This document shows, one piece after another, positions 19,148 through 28,484 of a stretch of DNA of 64,000 bases. Origin of the DNA: Hyphomicrobiales bacterium (GTDB lineage: Bacteria; Pseudomonadota; Alphaproteobacteria; Rhizobiales; Rhizobiaceae). Position 1 is the first letter of the stretch, and every line of letters starts with the position of its first letter. The notes under the pieces were generated by a model. That model saw nothing but the letters and a program-made list of their open reading frames with translations, was not told where the DNA came from and did not search any database. The translations under genes and the position numbers were made by a program. Where the stretch lies: positions 1 to 64,000 of the forward strand of contig UCIV01000007.1 of assembly GCA_900472575.1 (NCBI GenBank). Reading direction: 5' to 3'.

Positions 19148-20353
19148 TCAGGCGCGCCCGAGAGCGAGCGCGATACCCTGCCCCACACCTATGCACATGG
19201 TTGCGAGCGCGTGGTTACCCCTGCCGGACGAAAGTTCCAGAGCGGCCGTGCCGGCAATTCTCGCACCCGTCATGCCCAGCGGATGTCCAAGCGCGATGGC
19301 CCCGCCATTCGGGTTGACGCGCGGATCGTCATCGGCAATGCCGAGTTCGCGCAAGGTTGCAAGGCCCTGGGAGGCAAAGGCCTCGTTCAGTTCGATGACA
19401 TCGAACTGATCCTGCGTCAGGCCGAGCAATGCCATCAGCTTTTTGGAAGCAGGCGCCGGGCCGATACCCATAACACGTGGAGGAACGCCCGCTGTCGCTC
19501 CGGCCAGAACCCGCGCAATCGGCGTCAGCCCGTATTTTCTGACAGCTGTTTCCGAAGCGATAATCAGCGCCGCGGCACCATCGTTGACGCCGGAGGCGTT
19601 GCCGGCCGTCACTGTTCCGCCTTCCTTCTTGAAGGGAGTACCAAGTTTGGCGAGCGCTTCGATCGTGGTCGCGCGCGGATGCTCGTCTTTCGAGATGACC
19701 AGTGCCTCACCCTTGCGCTGGGGGATGGCGACCGGCGTGATTTCGCGGGCAAGCCGGCCGGTTTCCTGGGCGGCAGCGGCCTTGTTCTGACTGCGCAGAG
19801 CAAACGCATCCTGATCTTCGCGAGAGATCCGATAATCTTCCGCAACATTTTCGCCGGTTTCGGGCATGGAATCGACGCCGTAAAGCTTCTTCATCAGCGG
19901 ATTTACGAAGCGCCAGCCGATTGTCGTGTCGTAGATCTCCGCGTTGCGCGAAAACGCGGCGTCGGCCTTCGGCATGACGAACGGTGCCCGGCTCATGCTT
20001 TCGACGCCGCCCGCAATCATCAACTCCGCCTCACCCGACTTGATGGCGCGCGCCGCAGTGATGACGGCATCCATTCCCGAACCGCACAGACGGTTGATGG
20101 TCGTGCCCGTGACGGACACAGGAAGCCCGGCCAGAAGCAGAGACATGCGCGCGACATTGCGGTTGTCCTCGCCCGCCTGGTTGGCGCATCCAAAGATCAC
20201 GTCGCCAACCGCCTCCCAGTCGATGCCGGCATTTCGCTCGATGAGCGCCTTCAGCGGTATGGCGCCGAGGTCGTCAGCCCTCACTGAGGAAAGCGTGCCG
20301 CCGAAACGACCAATCGGGGTGCGGATGTAGTCGCAGATTAAAGCCTCGGCCAC
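19148..20353 (-). CDS. pcaF: Beta-ketoadipyl-CoA thiolase
   Basis: This 401-residue thiolase splits 3-oxoadipyl-CoA into succinyl-CoA and acetyl-CoA, the last step of the beta-ketoadipate pathway. The acyl-binding Cys is in [12 protein letters not shown] (about residue 90), the catalytic His in [16 protein letters not shown] (about 355) and the second Cys in [10 protein letters not shown] (about 385). The start codon is GTG (20353) preceded by AGGAGA. It follows pcaJ by ten bases in the pcaIJF operon. The thiolase fold alone would not fix the substrate; the operon does. Confidence 0.95.
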   Translation of the reverse strand: MAEALICDYIRTPIGRFGGTLSSVRADDLGAIPLKALIERNAGIDWEAVGDVIFGCANQAGEDNRNVARMSLLLAGLPVSVTGTTINRLCGSGMDAVITAARAIKSGEAELMIAGGVESMSRAPFVMPKADAAFSRNAEIYDTTIGWRFVNPLMKKLYGVDSMPETGENVAEDYRISREDQDAFALRSQNKAAAAQETGRLAREITPVAIPQRKGEALVISKDEHPRATTIEALAKLGTPFKKEGGTVTAGNASGVNDGAAALIIASETAVRKYGLTPIARVLAGATAGVPPRVMGIGPAPASKKLMALLGLTQDQFDVIELNEAFASQGLATLRELGIADDDPRVNPNGGAIALGHPLGMTGARIAGTAALELSSGRGNHALATMCIGVGQGIALALGRA

Positions 20354-20363
20354 TGTATTCTCC

Positions 20364-21053
20364 TCAGACTTCGGGCACGATGAGATCGGCGACCGAACCC
20401 GCGATATGCAACGGAGCGTCCGTCATCGACTGCAGTTCTTCTATGCTCAATGCGGCAAGTTTTTCTCGCAGCACGAAGCGTCCTTCAACGATCTCGATGA
20501 CGGCATGACTGGTGTAAACCCTGGTGACACAGGCCAAGCCGGTCAGCGGAAACGTGCATTTTTCCACGAGCTTGGGTTCGCCGTTCTTTGTCACATGCTC
20601 GGTGATGACAAAAACCTGTTTGGCGCCATGCACGAGATCCATGGCGCCACCGACTGCCGGAACGCCCTTCGAGCCGACACGCCAGTTTGCCAGATCCCCG
20701 CTTTGCGCAACCTGCAATGCCCCAAGGATCGCAACATCGAGATGGCCGCCGCGCACCATCGCGAAGCTGTCCGCATGATGGAAGAACGAAGCGCCCTGCT
20801 TCAGCGTCACTGCCTTTTTGCCGGCATTGATGAGGTCCCAGTCCTCTTCGCCTGGCTTCGGCGCCTCGCCGAAATCGAGGATGCCGTTTTCCGTGTGGAA
20901 GATCGCCTCCCGGCCGGGCGGCTGGTAACGGGCGACCATTTCGGGAAAGCCGATACCCAGATTGACATAGGCGCCGTCGACAATGTCCTGCGCCGCGCGC
21001 CAGGCGATCTGGGCGTTGGTCAGCTTGATCTCTTCTTGAGCGATGCTGGTCAT
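20364..21053 (-). CDS. pcaJ: 3-oxoadipate CoA-transferase subunit B
   Basis: This 229-residue beta subunit transfers CoA from succinyl-CoA to 3-oxoadipate. The catalytic Glu lies in the HTENGILDFGEAP segment near residue 50, and NLGIGFPEMVARY is the typical N-terminal stretch. ATG 21053 overlaps the pcaI stop by four bases; the upstream extension of the frame mirrors pcaI. Confidence 0.95.
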   Translation of the reverse strand: MTSIAQEEIKLTNAQIAWRAAQDIVDGAYVNLGIGFPEMVARYQPPGREAIFHTENGILDFGEAPKPGEEDWDLINAGKKAVTLKQGASFFHHADSFAMVRGGHLDVAILGALQVAQSGDLANWRVGSKGVPAVGGAMDLVHGAKQVFVITEHVTKNGEPKLVEKCTFPLTGLACVTRVYTSHAVIEIVEGRFVLREKLAALSIEELQSMTDAPLHIAGSVADLIVPEV

Positions 21054-21757
21054 GCGTAGGTCACTCCGGCGCGAATGAGTTCCTCTTCCTGGCGAGGCTG
21101 CGAAACCTCGACGACGCGATCGACGAAAATTCCGGGCGTGACCACATGTTCGGGGTCGATTTCGCCCGCCTCGACGATCCTCGAAACCTGAACGATCGTG
21201 CTGGCGGCCGCCATGCACATCAGCGGATTGAAGTTACGAGCCGCCTTGTTGTAGGTGAGATTGCCATGACGGTCGCCGAGATGAGCCTTGATGATGGCGA
21301 AGTCAGCCTTCAGCCACCGTTCCTGGACGTAACGCCGACCGTCGAATTCGCCGATCGGCTTGCCTTCCGCGAGCTCCGTGCCGTAAGCGGTCGGGGTGTA
21401 GAATGCCGGTATGCCGGCGCCTCCGGCACGGATGCGTTCCGCAAGCGTGCCTTGCGGCACAAGTTCGAGTTCGATTTCTCCGGCCAGGTACTTATCGGTA
21501 AAGGCGCGCGGATCGGACGATTTCGGGAACGAGCAGATCATCTTTCGGACCATGCCCGCGTCGATCATCGCCGCAATCCCGATACGGCCATTGCCGGCAT
21601 TGTTGTTGATGACCGTCAGGTCCTTTGGACCCTTGTCGATCAGCGCGTGGATGAGTTCGATCGGAGCGCCGGAGCCACCGAAGCCGCCGATCATCACTGT
21701 CGCTCCGTCGCCTATTTCGGACACAGCCGCCGCCAGGCTCTGGCTTGTCTTGTTCAT
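21050..21757 (-). CDS. pcaI: 3-oxoadipate CoA-transferase subunit A
   Basis: This 235-residue alpha subunit carries the glycine-rich CoA-binding GGFGGSGAP near residue 25 and INNNAGNGRIG shortly after. ATG 21757 has GGGAGG just upstream. It is first in pcaIJF, divergent from pcaR, with a strong palindrome in the 140-bp promoter region between them. Confidence 0.95.
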   Translation of the reverse strand: MNKTSQSLAAAVSEIGDGATVMIGGFGGSGAPIELIHALIDKGPKDLTVINNNAGNGRIGIAAMIDAGMVRKMICSFPKSSDPRAFTDKYLAGEIELELVPQGTLAERIRAGGAGIPAFYTPTAYGTELAEGKPIGEFDGRRYVQERWLKADFAIIKAHLGDRHGNLTYNKAARNFNPLMCMAAASTIVQVSRIVEAGEIDPEHVVTPGIFVDRVVEVSQPRQEEELIRAGVTYA

Positions 21758-21840
21758 CCGCCACCTCCCTTGATGATGGGCCTCGTCCTCTGTCGTAGCC
21801 TCTCGAAAACCTACCCCTCGACTTTCTCGACCTCAACGTT

Positions 21841-21879
21841 TTTGTGCGATATGATGCATTTGTTGCATTATCGCACAAA
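21841..21879. promoter_or_regulatory. Candidate PcaR operator
   Basis: A perfect 11-bp inverted repeat TTTGTGCGATA (21841-21851) and TATCGCACAAA (21869-21879) encloses a second dyad ATGCA-N5-TGCAT (21854-21868). It lies between pcaI and pcaR. The GTGCGAT/ATCGCAC core agrees with the operator element I recall for PcaR/PcaU/PobR of the IclR family. Confidence 0.75.
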
Positions 21880-21894
21880 CTCGGAGTTATTATA

Positions 21895-22656
21895 TTGAAT
21901 GTGAAGCAGAGTGACATGATGGGCGGATTGGCGAAGGGGCTTCGCGTGATCGAAGCTTTTACCGCCGAAACGCCTCGATTGAGCATTTCGGAAGCGGCAG
22001 AGATCTCCGGCCTGGATCGAGCAACCACCCGCCGTTGTCTGCTGACGCTCGCTGAACACGGATATTGTGCTTATGACGGCAAGTTCTTTACGGTCACTCC
22101 GCGCGTCCTGCGTCTCGGTACCGGCTGCCTGGCATCCATGCCGCTGCCGCGCATCGTTCAGCCATGGCTCGATCAGTTATCCGAACAGATTGGCCAGAGC
22201 ACGTCCGTCGCCATCCTGGATGGTGCAGAGATCGTCTACGTCGCGCGTGCTGCGCAGCGGAAGGTGATGTCGATTGCGCTCATGCCAGGGTCGCGTCTTC
22301 CCGCTTATTGCACGTCTCTCGGACGTGTCATGCTTGCAGCACTTCCCGAAACTCAAGCGATTGAACTTCTGAACTCCCATCCGCTTCAGGCAAGAACCGC
22401 CCATACGCTCCACACTATCGATGACGTCTTGAAGGAACTCTCGCTGGTTCGAACGCAAGGTTATGCCGCAGTCGACCAGGAGGTCGAGCAGGGATTGAGA
22501 TCTGTCGCGGTGCCGGTGAAAAATGCACGGGGCGTTGTGGTCGCAGCTTTGAACACAGGGCTGGCCGTCTCGAGCGCCCCCATGGCATCTGTCATCGAAA
22601 CCTACCTCCCCTCACTTCAGCAGGTAAGCCGCGAGCTTCGCGGAGTGCTCTCGTAG
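21895..22656 (+). CDS. pcaR: IclR-family pca regulator
   Basis: This protein of about 253 residues is an IclR-type regulator. The winged helix-turn-helix covers LSISEAAEISGLDRATTRRC and the effector domain follows, with SVAILDGAEIVYVARA and YCTSLGRVMLAAL. PcaR proteins respond to beta-ketoadipate and activate pcaIJF. The start is uncertain: TTG 21895 has GGAG eight bases upstream, GTG 21901 and ATG 21916 are alternatives, and an ATG at 21844 would lie inside the operator. Confidence 0.88.
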   Translation: MNVKQSDMMGGLAKGLRVIEAFTAETPRLSISEAAEISGLDRATTRRCLLTLAEHGYCAYDGKFFTVTPRVLRLGTGCLASMPLPRIVQPWLDQLSEQIGQSTSVAILDGAEIVYVARAAQRKVMSIALMPGSRLPAYCTSLGRVMLAALPETQAIELLNSHPLQARTAHTLHTIDDVLKELSLVRTQGYAAVDQEVEQGLRSVAVPVKNARGVVVAALNTGLAVSSAPMASVIETYLPSLQQVSRELRGVLS

Positions 22657-22686
22657 CGCCTCGGGAAATTGAGGCAGGCAAGTGAG

Positions 22687-23601
22687 CTAACGGGAGCCTG
22701 CAGCTTCTCGTATGGTCTGTATCAAAAGCGACATCGCGATGGAGGGGATTGCGTCAGTCCGCATTGTCAGCCCCACGGGCCCTTGGGTATCGCTTGTATC
22801 GATCGGCAATGCCTGCATTAGCCCCGTCCCGATATCGCGGGACACAACCCCGGACGATATGATCCACACCGCGTCGCTCGACAGCACGAATGCTCGACCG
22901 AAAGAGTCTGAAACGGTCTCGATCTGGTTCGGCAGACTTGAAATGCCGTTGGCGATGAGTAGCCGATCGACAAAGGGCCGAATGATCGACGACGTGGTCG
23001 GCATCAGGATCGGATAGTCGCCGAGTTCGGAAAACGATGAATGCCCCGACGTCAGGATCGGATGGCCGGCACGGACGGTAAACACCACCCGTTCGGAATA
23101 GAGGTGCTCGAAGATAAATCCCGCCATCCTGTCAGCCCCCGCCAGTCGGCCGATGACAAGATCGAGGTCGCCGAAGCGCAGTTGTTCCAGCAGCACCGAG
23201 TTTTCGCCGGTGACGATCTTGATGCGGCTCCCGGTCTTTTCCTTCAGAAAAAGATCCACGGCCCGCGGCATGATGTGGCTGGAAACTGTCGGTAGCGCAC
23301 CGATCCGTATCAACGGCGCTTCTCCAACACGTTCCTGCGAAACTGAATCGACACCCTGTCGAAGAGCGGCGATCGCCGCACCGGCATGTTTCAGGAATAC
23401 CTCGCCATAACGCGATAGCCGGATGCCCCTGCCCTCGCGCTCCACAAGCGCGACACCGAGCGCCTCTTCGAGCTCCCGAATGGTCTTGGTAACCGCCGGC
23501 TGGCTGACATTCAGAAAACCGGCCGCCTTGACGACGCTCTTGTGACGAGCAACCTCGATAAAGGCTTGGAGATGACGAAACTTAACGTTTGGCTCGCTCA
23601 T
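22687..23601 (-). CDS. pcaQ: LysR-family pca regulator
   Basis: This 304-residue LysR regulator activates pcaD-type operons in rhizobia and agrobacteria in response to beta-carboxymuconate and gamma-carboxymuconolactone. The helix-turn-helix is KSVVKAAGFLNVSQPAVTKT, and the KFRHLQAFIEVAR start is characteristic of PcaQ. I choose ATG 23601 (MSEPNVKFRHLQ); in-frame ATGs at 23610 and 23616 are possible, but lie in a probable operator and lack a Shine-Dalgarno. It is divergent from pcaD. Confidence 0.92.
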   Translation of the reverse strand: MSEPNVKFRHLQAFIEVARHKSVVKAAGFLNVSQPAVTKTIRELEEALGVALVEREGRGIRLSRYGEVFLKHAGAAIAALRQGVDSVSQERVGEAPLIRIGALPTVSSHIMPRAVDLFLKEKTGSRIKIVTGENSVLLEQLRFGDLDLVIGRLAGADRMAGFIFEHLYSERVVFTVRAGHPILTSGHSSFSELGDYPILMPTTSSIIRPFVDRLLIANGISSLPNQIETVSDSFGRAFVLSSDAVWIISSGVVSRDIGTGLMQALPIDTSDTQGPVGLTMRTDAIPSIAMSLLIQTIREAAGSR

Positions 23602-23608
23602 CGAATAC

Positions 23609-23624
23609 ATAACCATTCGGATAT
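23609..23624. promoter_or_regulatory. Candidate PcaQ box
   Basis: ATAACC-ATTC-GGATAT is an imperfect dyad with a four-base spacer in the pcaQ-pcaD region. It matches the left half of the ATAACC-N4-GGTTAA motif I recall for Sinorhizobium PcaQ fully and the right half in four of six positions. It is centred about 78 bases before the pcaD start. Confidence 0.5.
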
Positions 23625-23694
23625 AAAAAACACCTAAAAAGTCATTTTACCTAACCGAGCCAATATACCAAGATAATTCAGGGAGAGATTTTCA

Positions 23695-24504
23695 ATGCAG
23701 TTTGCGCGCGTCAATGACGTCACGATCCACTATCAGGTTATTGGAGGACCGGCGGATAAACCGGTCATCGTATTCGCCAATTCGCTCGGCACGGATTTTC
23801 GCATCTGGCGGGATGTCATCGTGCGCCTCGCCGGCGACTTCCCGATCATCCTTTACGACAAGCGTGGCCATGGCCTGTCCGATATCGGCAAGCCCCCTTA
23901 TTCGATCGAGGATCATGCAGCGGATCTTGCCGGCCTCCTGGATCTGCTCAACGTGCGCAACGCCGTGATCTGCGGCCTTTCCGTTGGAGGGCTTATTGCG
24001 CAGGCGATCTACCAGACACGGCCCGAGTTGGTGAAGGCGCTGATACTCTGCGATACTGCCAGCAAGATCGGTTCTGCCGATATGTGGAACGCGCGTATTG
24101 CGGCCGTCGAAGAGCACGGCATCGCAAGCATCGTCGATGCGGTCATGGAAAAGTGGTTCACCCCCGCTTTCCGCAGCCCGGACAACATCGCCTTTCACGG
24201 TTATCGCAACATGCTGGCTCGCCAACCGATCGAAGGTTATGCGGCAACCTGCGCTTCAATTCGTGATGCCGATTACACCGAGGCCGCTGCACGCATTGTC
24301 GTGCCGACCCTCTGCATCGTCGGCGACCAGGATGGCTCAACGCCGCCAGACCTCGTCAGGAATACGGCAGAACTTATCCCCGGCGCGCGTTTCGAGATCG
24401 TCAAGGATGCAGGTCACATTCCCTGCGTCGAACAGCCCGAAGCTTTGACCGATCTGATCCGAGACTTCATCAACACCACCAATACCGCAGGGGAGGCTCA
24501 ATGA
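23695..24504 (+). CDS. pcaD: 3-oxoadipate enol-lactonase
   Basis: This 269-residue alpha/beta hydrolase opens beta-ketoadipate enol-lactone to beta-ketoadipate. The oxyanion region is FANSLGTDFRIW, the nucleophile elbow GLSVGGLIAQ carries the catalytic Ser near residue 100, the Asp lies in VGDQDGSTPP and the His in DAGHIPCVEQP. GGGAGAG precedes the ATG. It is first in pcaDCHGB, the standard rhizobial order. Confidence 0.95.
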   Translation: MQFARVNDVTIHYQVIGGPADKPVIVFANSLGTDFRIWRDVIVRLAGDFPIILYDKRGHGLSDIGKPPYSIEDHAADLAGLLDLLNVRNAVICGLSVGGLIAQAIYQTRPELVKALILCDTASKIGSADMWNARIAAVEEHGIASIVDAVMEKWFTPAFRSPDNIAFHGYRNMLARQPIEGYAATCASIRDADYTEAAARIVVPTLCIVGDQDGSTPPDLVRNTAELIPGARFEIVKDAGHIPCVEQPEALTDLIRDFINTTNTAGEAQ

Positions 24505-24890
24505 CTGAGGTTGAGACATACCGACACCGCCTGGGCATGGAGACACGACGTTCCGTGTTGGGAGATGCCCATGTCGATCGAGCGATCGCCAACGCCACTG
24601 AATTCGACGAGCCGTTCCAGGCGCTGATCACGGAAGCCGCCTGGGGACATGTCTGGTCACGTCCCAACTTCACCAAGCGGGAACGATCGATCATCACGAT
24701 CGCGCTTCTGGCAGCACTCGGCCAGGACGAGGAAGTTGCCATGCATGTGCGGGCCACCGCCAATACTGGCGCTTCGCGGGAAGATGTTCGCGAGGCCCTG
24801 CTGCATGTCGCTATCTATGCAGGCGTACCTGCCGCAAACCATGCCATAAAGATCGCCAAGCGCGTCTACGAACAGATGGACGCCGAATAG
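24501..24890 (+). CDS. pcaC: 4-carboxymuconolactone decarboxylase
   Basis: This 129-residue protein of the CMD/AhpD-like family decarboxylates gamma-carboxymuconolactone to the enol-lactone. The family core is TKRERSIITIALLAALGQDEE near residue 55 and the helix HVAIYAGVPAANHAI near the C-terminus. Length matches stand-alone PcaC. It overlaps pcaD by four bases. Confidence 0.94.
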   Translation: MTEVETYRHRLGMETRRSVLGDAHVDRAIANATEFDEPFQALITEAAWGHVWSRPNFTKRERSIITIALLAALGQDEEVAMHVRATANTGASREDVREALLHVAIYAGVPAANHAIKIAKRVYEQMDAE

Positions 24891-24914
24891 ACATCGGGGG
24901 AGGAGACCTTAGGG

Positions 24915-25664
24915 ATGTCCGCTAATTCGAACAAACAGCCGGAGACCGGTGGATTTTTCGCGCGCGACCGCGCCTGGCACGCGCCCGCCCTGACACCGGA
25001 ATACAAGACCTCGATCCTGCGTTCGCCGCAGCGCGCCTTGCTGTCTCTCGACGGCACGATCTCGGAAATCACCGGCCCGGTTTTCGGCCATTCAATGATC
25101 GGCGAGTTGGACAATGACCTGATCCACAACTACGCCCGGCCGGGAGAAAGTGCCATCGGCGAGCGGATAATCGTTCATGGCCGCGTGCTGGACGAGCGAG
25201 GCCAACCTGTTCGCGGTGCCTTGCTGGAATTCTGGCAGGCCAATGCCGGCGGCCGTTATCGCCACAAGAAAGAAACCTATCTTGCCGCGATCGACCCCAA
25301 TTTCGGCGGTTGCGGCCGTGCGATCACCGACGACGACGGGCGTTACGCGTTTCGCACCGTCAAGCCCGGCCCCTATCCATGGCCGAACGGCGTCAACGAC
25401 TGGCGTCCTGCCCATATCCATTTCTCGGTCTTCGGACATGGCTTCGCCCAGCGCCTGATTACCCAGATGTATTTCGAGGGCGACCCGATGATCTGGAAAT
25501 GTCCGATCGTCAACACGATCCCGGATCGCAAAGCGATCGAACAACTGATCGCGCCGCTGGACTGGGGCCAGACAATCCCGATGGATGCGCGCGCCTACAA
25601 ATTTGATATCGTGCTGCGTGGACGCCGCTCGACCCTTTTTGAAAACCGGCTGGAGGGCAACTGA
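24915..25664 (+). CDS. pcaH: Protocatechuate 3,4-dioxygenase beta subunit
   Basis: This 249-residue subunit carries the catalytic non-haem Fe(III) of the intradiol dioxygenase that opens protocatechuate to beta-carboxymuconate. The iron ligands (two Tyr, two His) fall in the [11 protein letters not shown] region, the PGPYPWPNG region and [13 protein letters not shown] family N-terminal extension ([13 protein letters not shown]) is present. A GGAGGAG lies upstream of the ATG. It overlaps pcaG by one base. Confidence 0.95.
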   Translation: MSANSNKQPETGGFFARDRAWHAPALTPEYKTSILRSPQRALLSLDGTISEITGPVFGHSMIGELDNDLIHNYARPGESAIGERIIVHGRVLDERGQPVRGALLEFWQANAGGRYRHKKETYLAAIDPNFGGCGRAITDDDGRYAFRTVKPGPYPWPNGVNDWRPAHIHFSVFGHGFAQRLITQMYFEGDPMIWKCPIVNTIPDRKAIEQLIAPLDWGQTIPMDARAYKFDIVLRGRRSTLFENRLEGN

Positions 25665-26278
25665 TGATGCAGGAGCTTCACAGGCTGAAGGAAACGCCGT
25701 CGCAGACCGCCGGCCCCTATGTCCATATCGGACTGACGCCGAATTACTGCGACATTCGCGGCGTCTATGACGACGATCTCGGAACCACGATGGTCAACGA
25801 TCAGACACTGGGCGAACGCATTACCGTGCGTGGCCGCATCTTTGACGGCGCCGATACGCTTGTGCGGGATGCTATTGCCGAAATTTGGCAGCCGGACAGC
25901 GCCGGTCTCTACAACAGCCCGTCGGAAATGCGCGGTACCGCTGATCCGAACTTCACCGGCTGGGGCCGTTGTCCGACGAATGCCGAGAATGGTTATTTCC
26001 AGTTCGAGACGATCAAACCCGGCAAGGTTCCGTTCAAGGACGGACGCCCCATGGCGCCGCATATCACGCTCTGGATCGTTGCCCGCGGCATCAATATCGG
26101 TCTGCATACACGCATCTACTTTTCCGACGAGGCGGAAGCGAACGCCATCGATCCGCTGCTGTTACGCATCGAACATCGCCAGCGGGTCGAGACAATGGTC
26201 GCACAGAAGGACGGCAGCATCTATACGCTCGATATCCATCTCCAGGGACCGAAAGAAACCGTGTTCCTCGATATCTGA
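25664..26278 (+). CDS. pcaG: Protocatechuate 3,4-dioxygenase alpha subunit
   Basis: This 204-residue alpha subunit is paralogous to PcaH but does not bind iron. It keeps the ETPSQTAGPYVHIGL start and the WQPDSAGLY and MAPHITLWIVARGI strands. The alpha-beta pair forms the active-site protomer. The ATG at 25664 shares one base with the pcaH stop; ATG 25667 is an alternative. Confidence 0.95.
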   Translation: MMQELHRLKETPSQTAGPYVHIGLTPNYCDIRGVYDDDLGTTMVNDQTLGERITVRGRIFDGADTLVRDAIAEIWQPDSAGLYNSPSEMRGTADPNFTGWGRCPTNAENGYFQFETIKPGKVPFKDGRPMAPHITLWIVARGINIGLHTRIYFSDEAEANAIDPLLLRIEHRQRVETMVAQKDGSIYTLDIHLQGPKETVFLDI

Positions 26279-26318
26279 CGCTGCGCCCAACCGGCTGCCT
26301 ACCCGACATGGAGACATG

Positions 26319-27383
26319 ATGGCCTTCTCTCCCTTCGAGCATCCCTTCCTGTCGGGTCTCCTCGGCGATGAGGAAATCGCTCGCCACCTTTCAGCCGATG
26401 CGGACATCAACACCATGCTTCGTTTCGAAGCCGCTTTGGCGCGGGCACAGGCGGGGCTGGGACTTATCCCGGCAGCTGCTGCGGAACAGATTGCGGCGGC
26501 ATGCGGTACATTCGAACCCGATCTCGCACGGCTGAAGGCAGCCGTTGGGACGGATTCCGTCGTCATCCCCGAACTCGTCAAACAGCTTAGGCAGGCGGTC
26601 GGCGGCGATGCGGCCAACCATGTCCATTTCGGCGCAACCAGCCAGGATGCCATCGACACGAGCCTGATGCTTCGGATGAAGGCGATCCATGCGATCTTCA
26701 CTGAGCGAATAAGGCAGATAGTTGCGCTTCTGGATGGTCTCGATGAACGCTTCGGATCAAACCCGCTGATGGGCTTTACCCGTATGCAGGCGGCCATTCC
26801 GATCCGCGTTTCTGATCGAGTGGAAAGCTGGCGTGGCCCGCTCGCGCGACAACTCACAGCGCTGAACAACCTAGTGTTTCCGGTCCAGCTCGGCGGTGCG
26901 GCCGGTTCTCTCGACAAGCTGGGACTAGATGGGGCCGCGGTGCGTGCCGCGCTTGCTGAAGAACTGGGGTTGGCGGACATACGGCAATGGCAGAGCCAGC
27001 GAGACGGAATTGCGGATATCGGCCATCACCTGTCATCGGTTACGGGCGCACTCGGCAAGATTGGGCAGGATCTCGCGCTGATGGCCCAGTCGGGCCGCGA
27101 AATTTCCATGAGCGGTGGCGGAAAATCCTCCGCCATGGCGCATAAACAGAATCCGGTCGGGGCAGAAACACTGGTGGCGCTTGCTCGCTTCAACGCGGTC
27201 CAGCTTTCAGGATTGCATCAGGCCATGGTGCATGAGCAGGAGCGTTCAGGAGCAGCCTGGACACTCGAATGGCTGATCATGCCACAGATGGCCATGGCGA
27301 CTGCTGCCTCACTGCGGCTGGCGAGAGAAACGCTCAGCAAAATCGAACGAATCGGAATGTTGGACTCCGACTCGTCCAATTGA
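26319..27383 (+). CDS. pcaB: 3-carboxy-cis,cis-muconate cycloisomerase
   Basis: This 354-residue member of the fumarase/argininosuccinate lyase superfamily lactonises beta-carboxymuconate. The superfamily signature is GGKSSAMAHKQNPVGAE near residue 270, and HVHFGATSQDAIDTS holds the second conserved region near residue 105. ATG 26319 is preferred to the adjoining ATG 26316 because GGAG is at 26310-26313. The chain is shorter than the about 450-residue Pseudomonas enzyme, as in rhizobia. Confidence 0.93.
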   Translation: MAFSPFEHPFLSGLLGDEEIARHLSADADINTMLRFEAALARAQAGLGLIPAAAAEQIAAACGTFEPDLARLKAAVGTDSVVIPELVKQLRQAVGGDAANHVHFGATSQDAIDTSLMLRMKAIHAIFTERIRQIVALLDGLDERFGSNPLMGFTRMQAAIPIRVSDRVESWRGPLARQLTALNNLVFPVQLGGAAGSLDKLGLDGAAVRAALAEELGLADIRQWQSQRDGIADIGHHLSSVTGALGKIGQDLALMAQSGREISMSGGGKSSAMAHKQNPVGAETLVALARFNAVQLSGLHQAMVHEQERSGAAWTLEWLIMPQMAMATAASLRLARETLSKIERIGMLDSDSSN

Positions 27384-27423
27384 TCCTATGGCCCCATCGA
27401 CCAGGAAGCCCCAGCGACGCGTG

Positions 27424-28473
27424 TCATAGATCGGCAGGACTGACCGGTCGCCTCTCCCGGCCCGACCGCGCAATCGCCAGTATCGTCGCCAGGGTCATCA
27501 TTCCATCATGGGCAGAGACCAGGGGTTTGGCGTCACCCGTTACCACTTTCATGAAATGGGCAAGCTGATTGACATAGGCCCGGCTGCCATCCAGCGTGAC
27601 GTGCCGCTTGACCAGCGGATCCTGCCAATGACCCTCTTCCGCCTCATGCTTCCAAAGATCCATTGACGGCAATGCCAATGCAGCTCTGGTGCCGGAGAAG
27701 AAATAGGCGTTTTCCGGCTGATGCGGGAAATACAGCGCCTGCCCGGCGGCCGTATCCCAATTGTAGGGCGAAACGGCCGTGTCGCTCATGAGGACCGTGC
27801 CAACCGCACCGGATGAAAAGCGCAGGCTGACGCTGGCACTATCCTCCACCTCGAAGCCGCGCACCGAATTGGAGGTGAAGGCCATGACTTCTGCGATGTC
27901 GCCACAGATAAACCGAAGGCAATCGATGTCGTGAATGAGATTGATGAGCAATGGCCCACCACCGGCTTGCCGGCGCCAGGCGGCATCGAAATAAGCCTCC
28001 GGCTTGTCGGCCAGCCACATGGCGTTGACCCCGACCAGGCGACCGAGATGCCCCTCTTCGATCAATTGCTTGGCCTTGGCGATGTCGGGGCTATGACGGC
28101 GCTGGTGTCCCACCAGAACGGGAACATCGGCTCGTTCTGCCGCCGCCACCAGATCCCTTGCAGCTTCGAGCGTATCCGCCACAGGCTTTTCCACGAGACA
28201 CGGGATACCGCGTTCAACACAGGCGATTGCCGCTTGAGCATGAAGGGCATTTGGCAGAGCAACGATCACGCCATCCGGCCGCATCTCGTCCAGCATGGTC
28301 CGATAATCGAGATAGTGTCTGGCCCCGAATTCGCTCGCGACCAGTTCCGCGGCAGGCGCCGGGTCTGCGATAGCGACAAGATCGGCACCGGGCGCTGCCG
28401 CAATGAGCGCTGCATGTTCACGCCCGATCAGGCCACCTCCCATAAGCGCAAATCTGAGAGCTTCGGCTCGCAT
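27424..28473 (-). CDS. Gfo/Idh/MocA-family oxidoreductase
   Basis: This 349-residue NAD(P)-dependent dehydrogenase has an N-terminal Rossmann fold (FALMGGGLIGREHAALI), the family EKP motif in CLVEKPVADTLEAARD near residue 95 and the C-terminal substrate domain with LLINLIHDIDCLRFI, whose His-Asp pair is typical. ATG 28473 has GAGGGAG five bases upstream and is preferred to GTG 28488. It ends a minus-strand operon with shikimate dehydrogenase, an ABC transporter and AroQ, so quinate, shikimate or a cyclitol is the likely substrate. Confidence 0.87.
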   Translation of the reverse strand: MRAEALRFALMGGGLIGREHAALIAAAPGADLVAIADPAPAAELVASEFGARHYLDYRTMLDEMRPDGVIVALPNALHAQAAIACVERGIPCLVEKPVADTLEAARDLVAAAERADVPVLVGHQRRHSPDIAKAKQLIEEGHLGRLVGVNAMWLADKPEAYFDAAWRRQAGGGPLLINLIHDIDCLRFICGDIAEVMAFTSNSVRGFEVEDSASVSLRFSSGAVGTVLMSDTAVSPYNWDTAAGQALYFPHQPENAYFFSGTRAALALPSMDLWKHEAEEGHWQDPLVKRHVTLDGSRAYVNQLAHFMKVVTGDAKPLVSAHDGMMTLATILAIARSGRERRPVSPADL

Positions 28474-28484
28474 GCCCGACTCCC

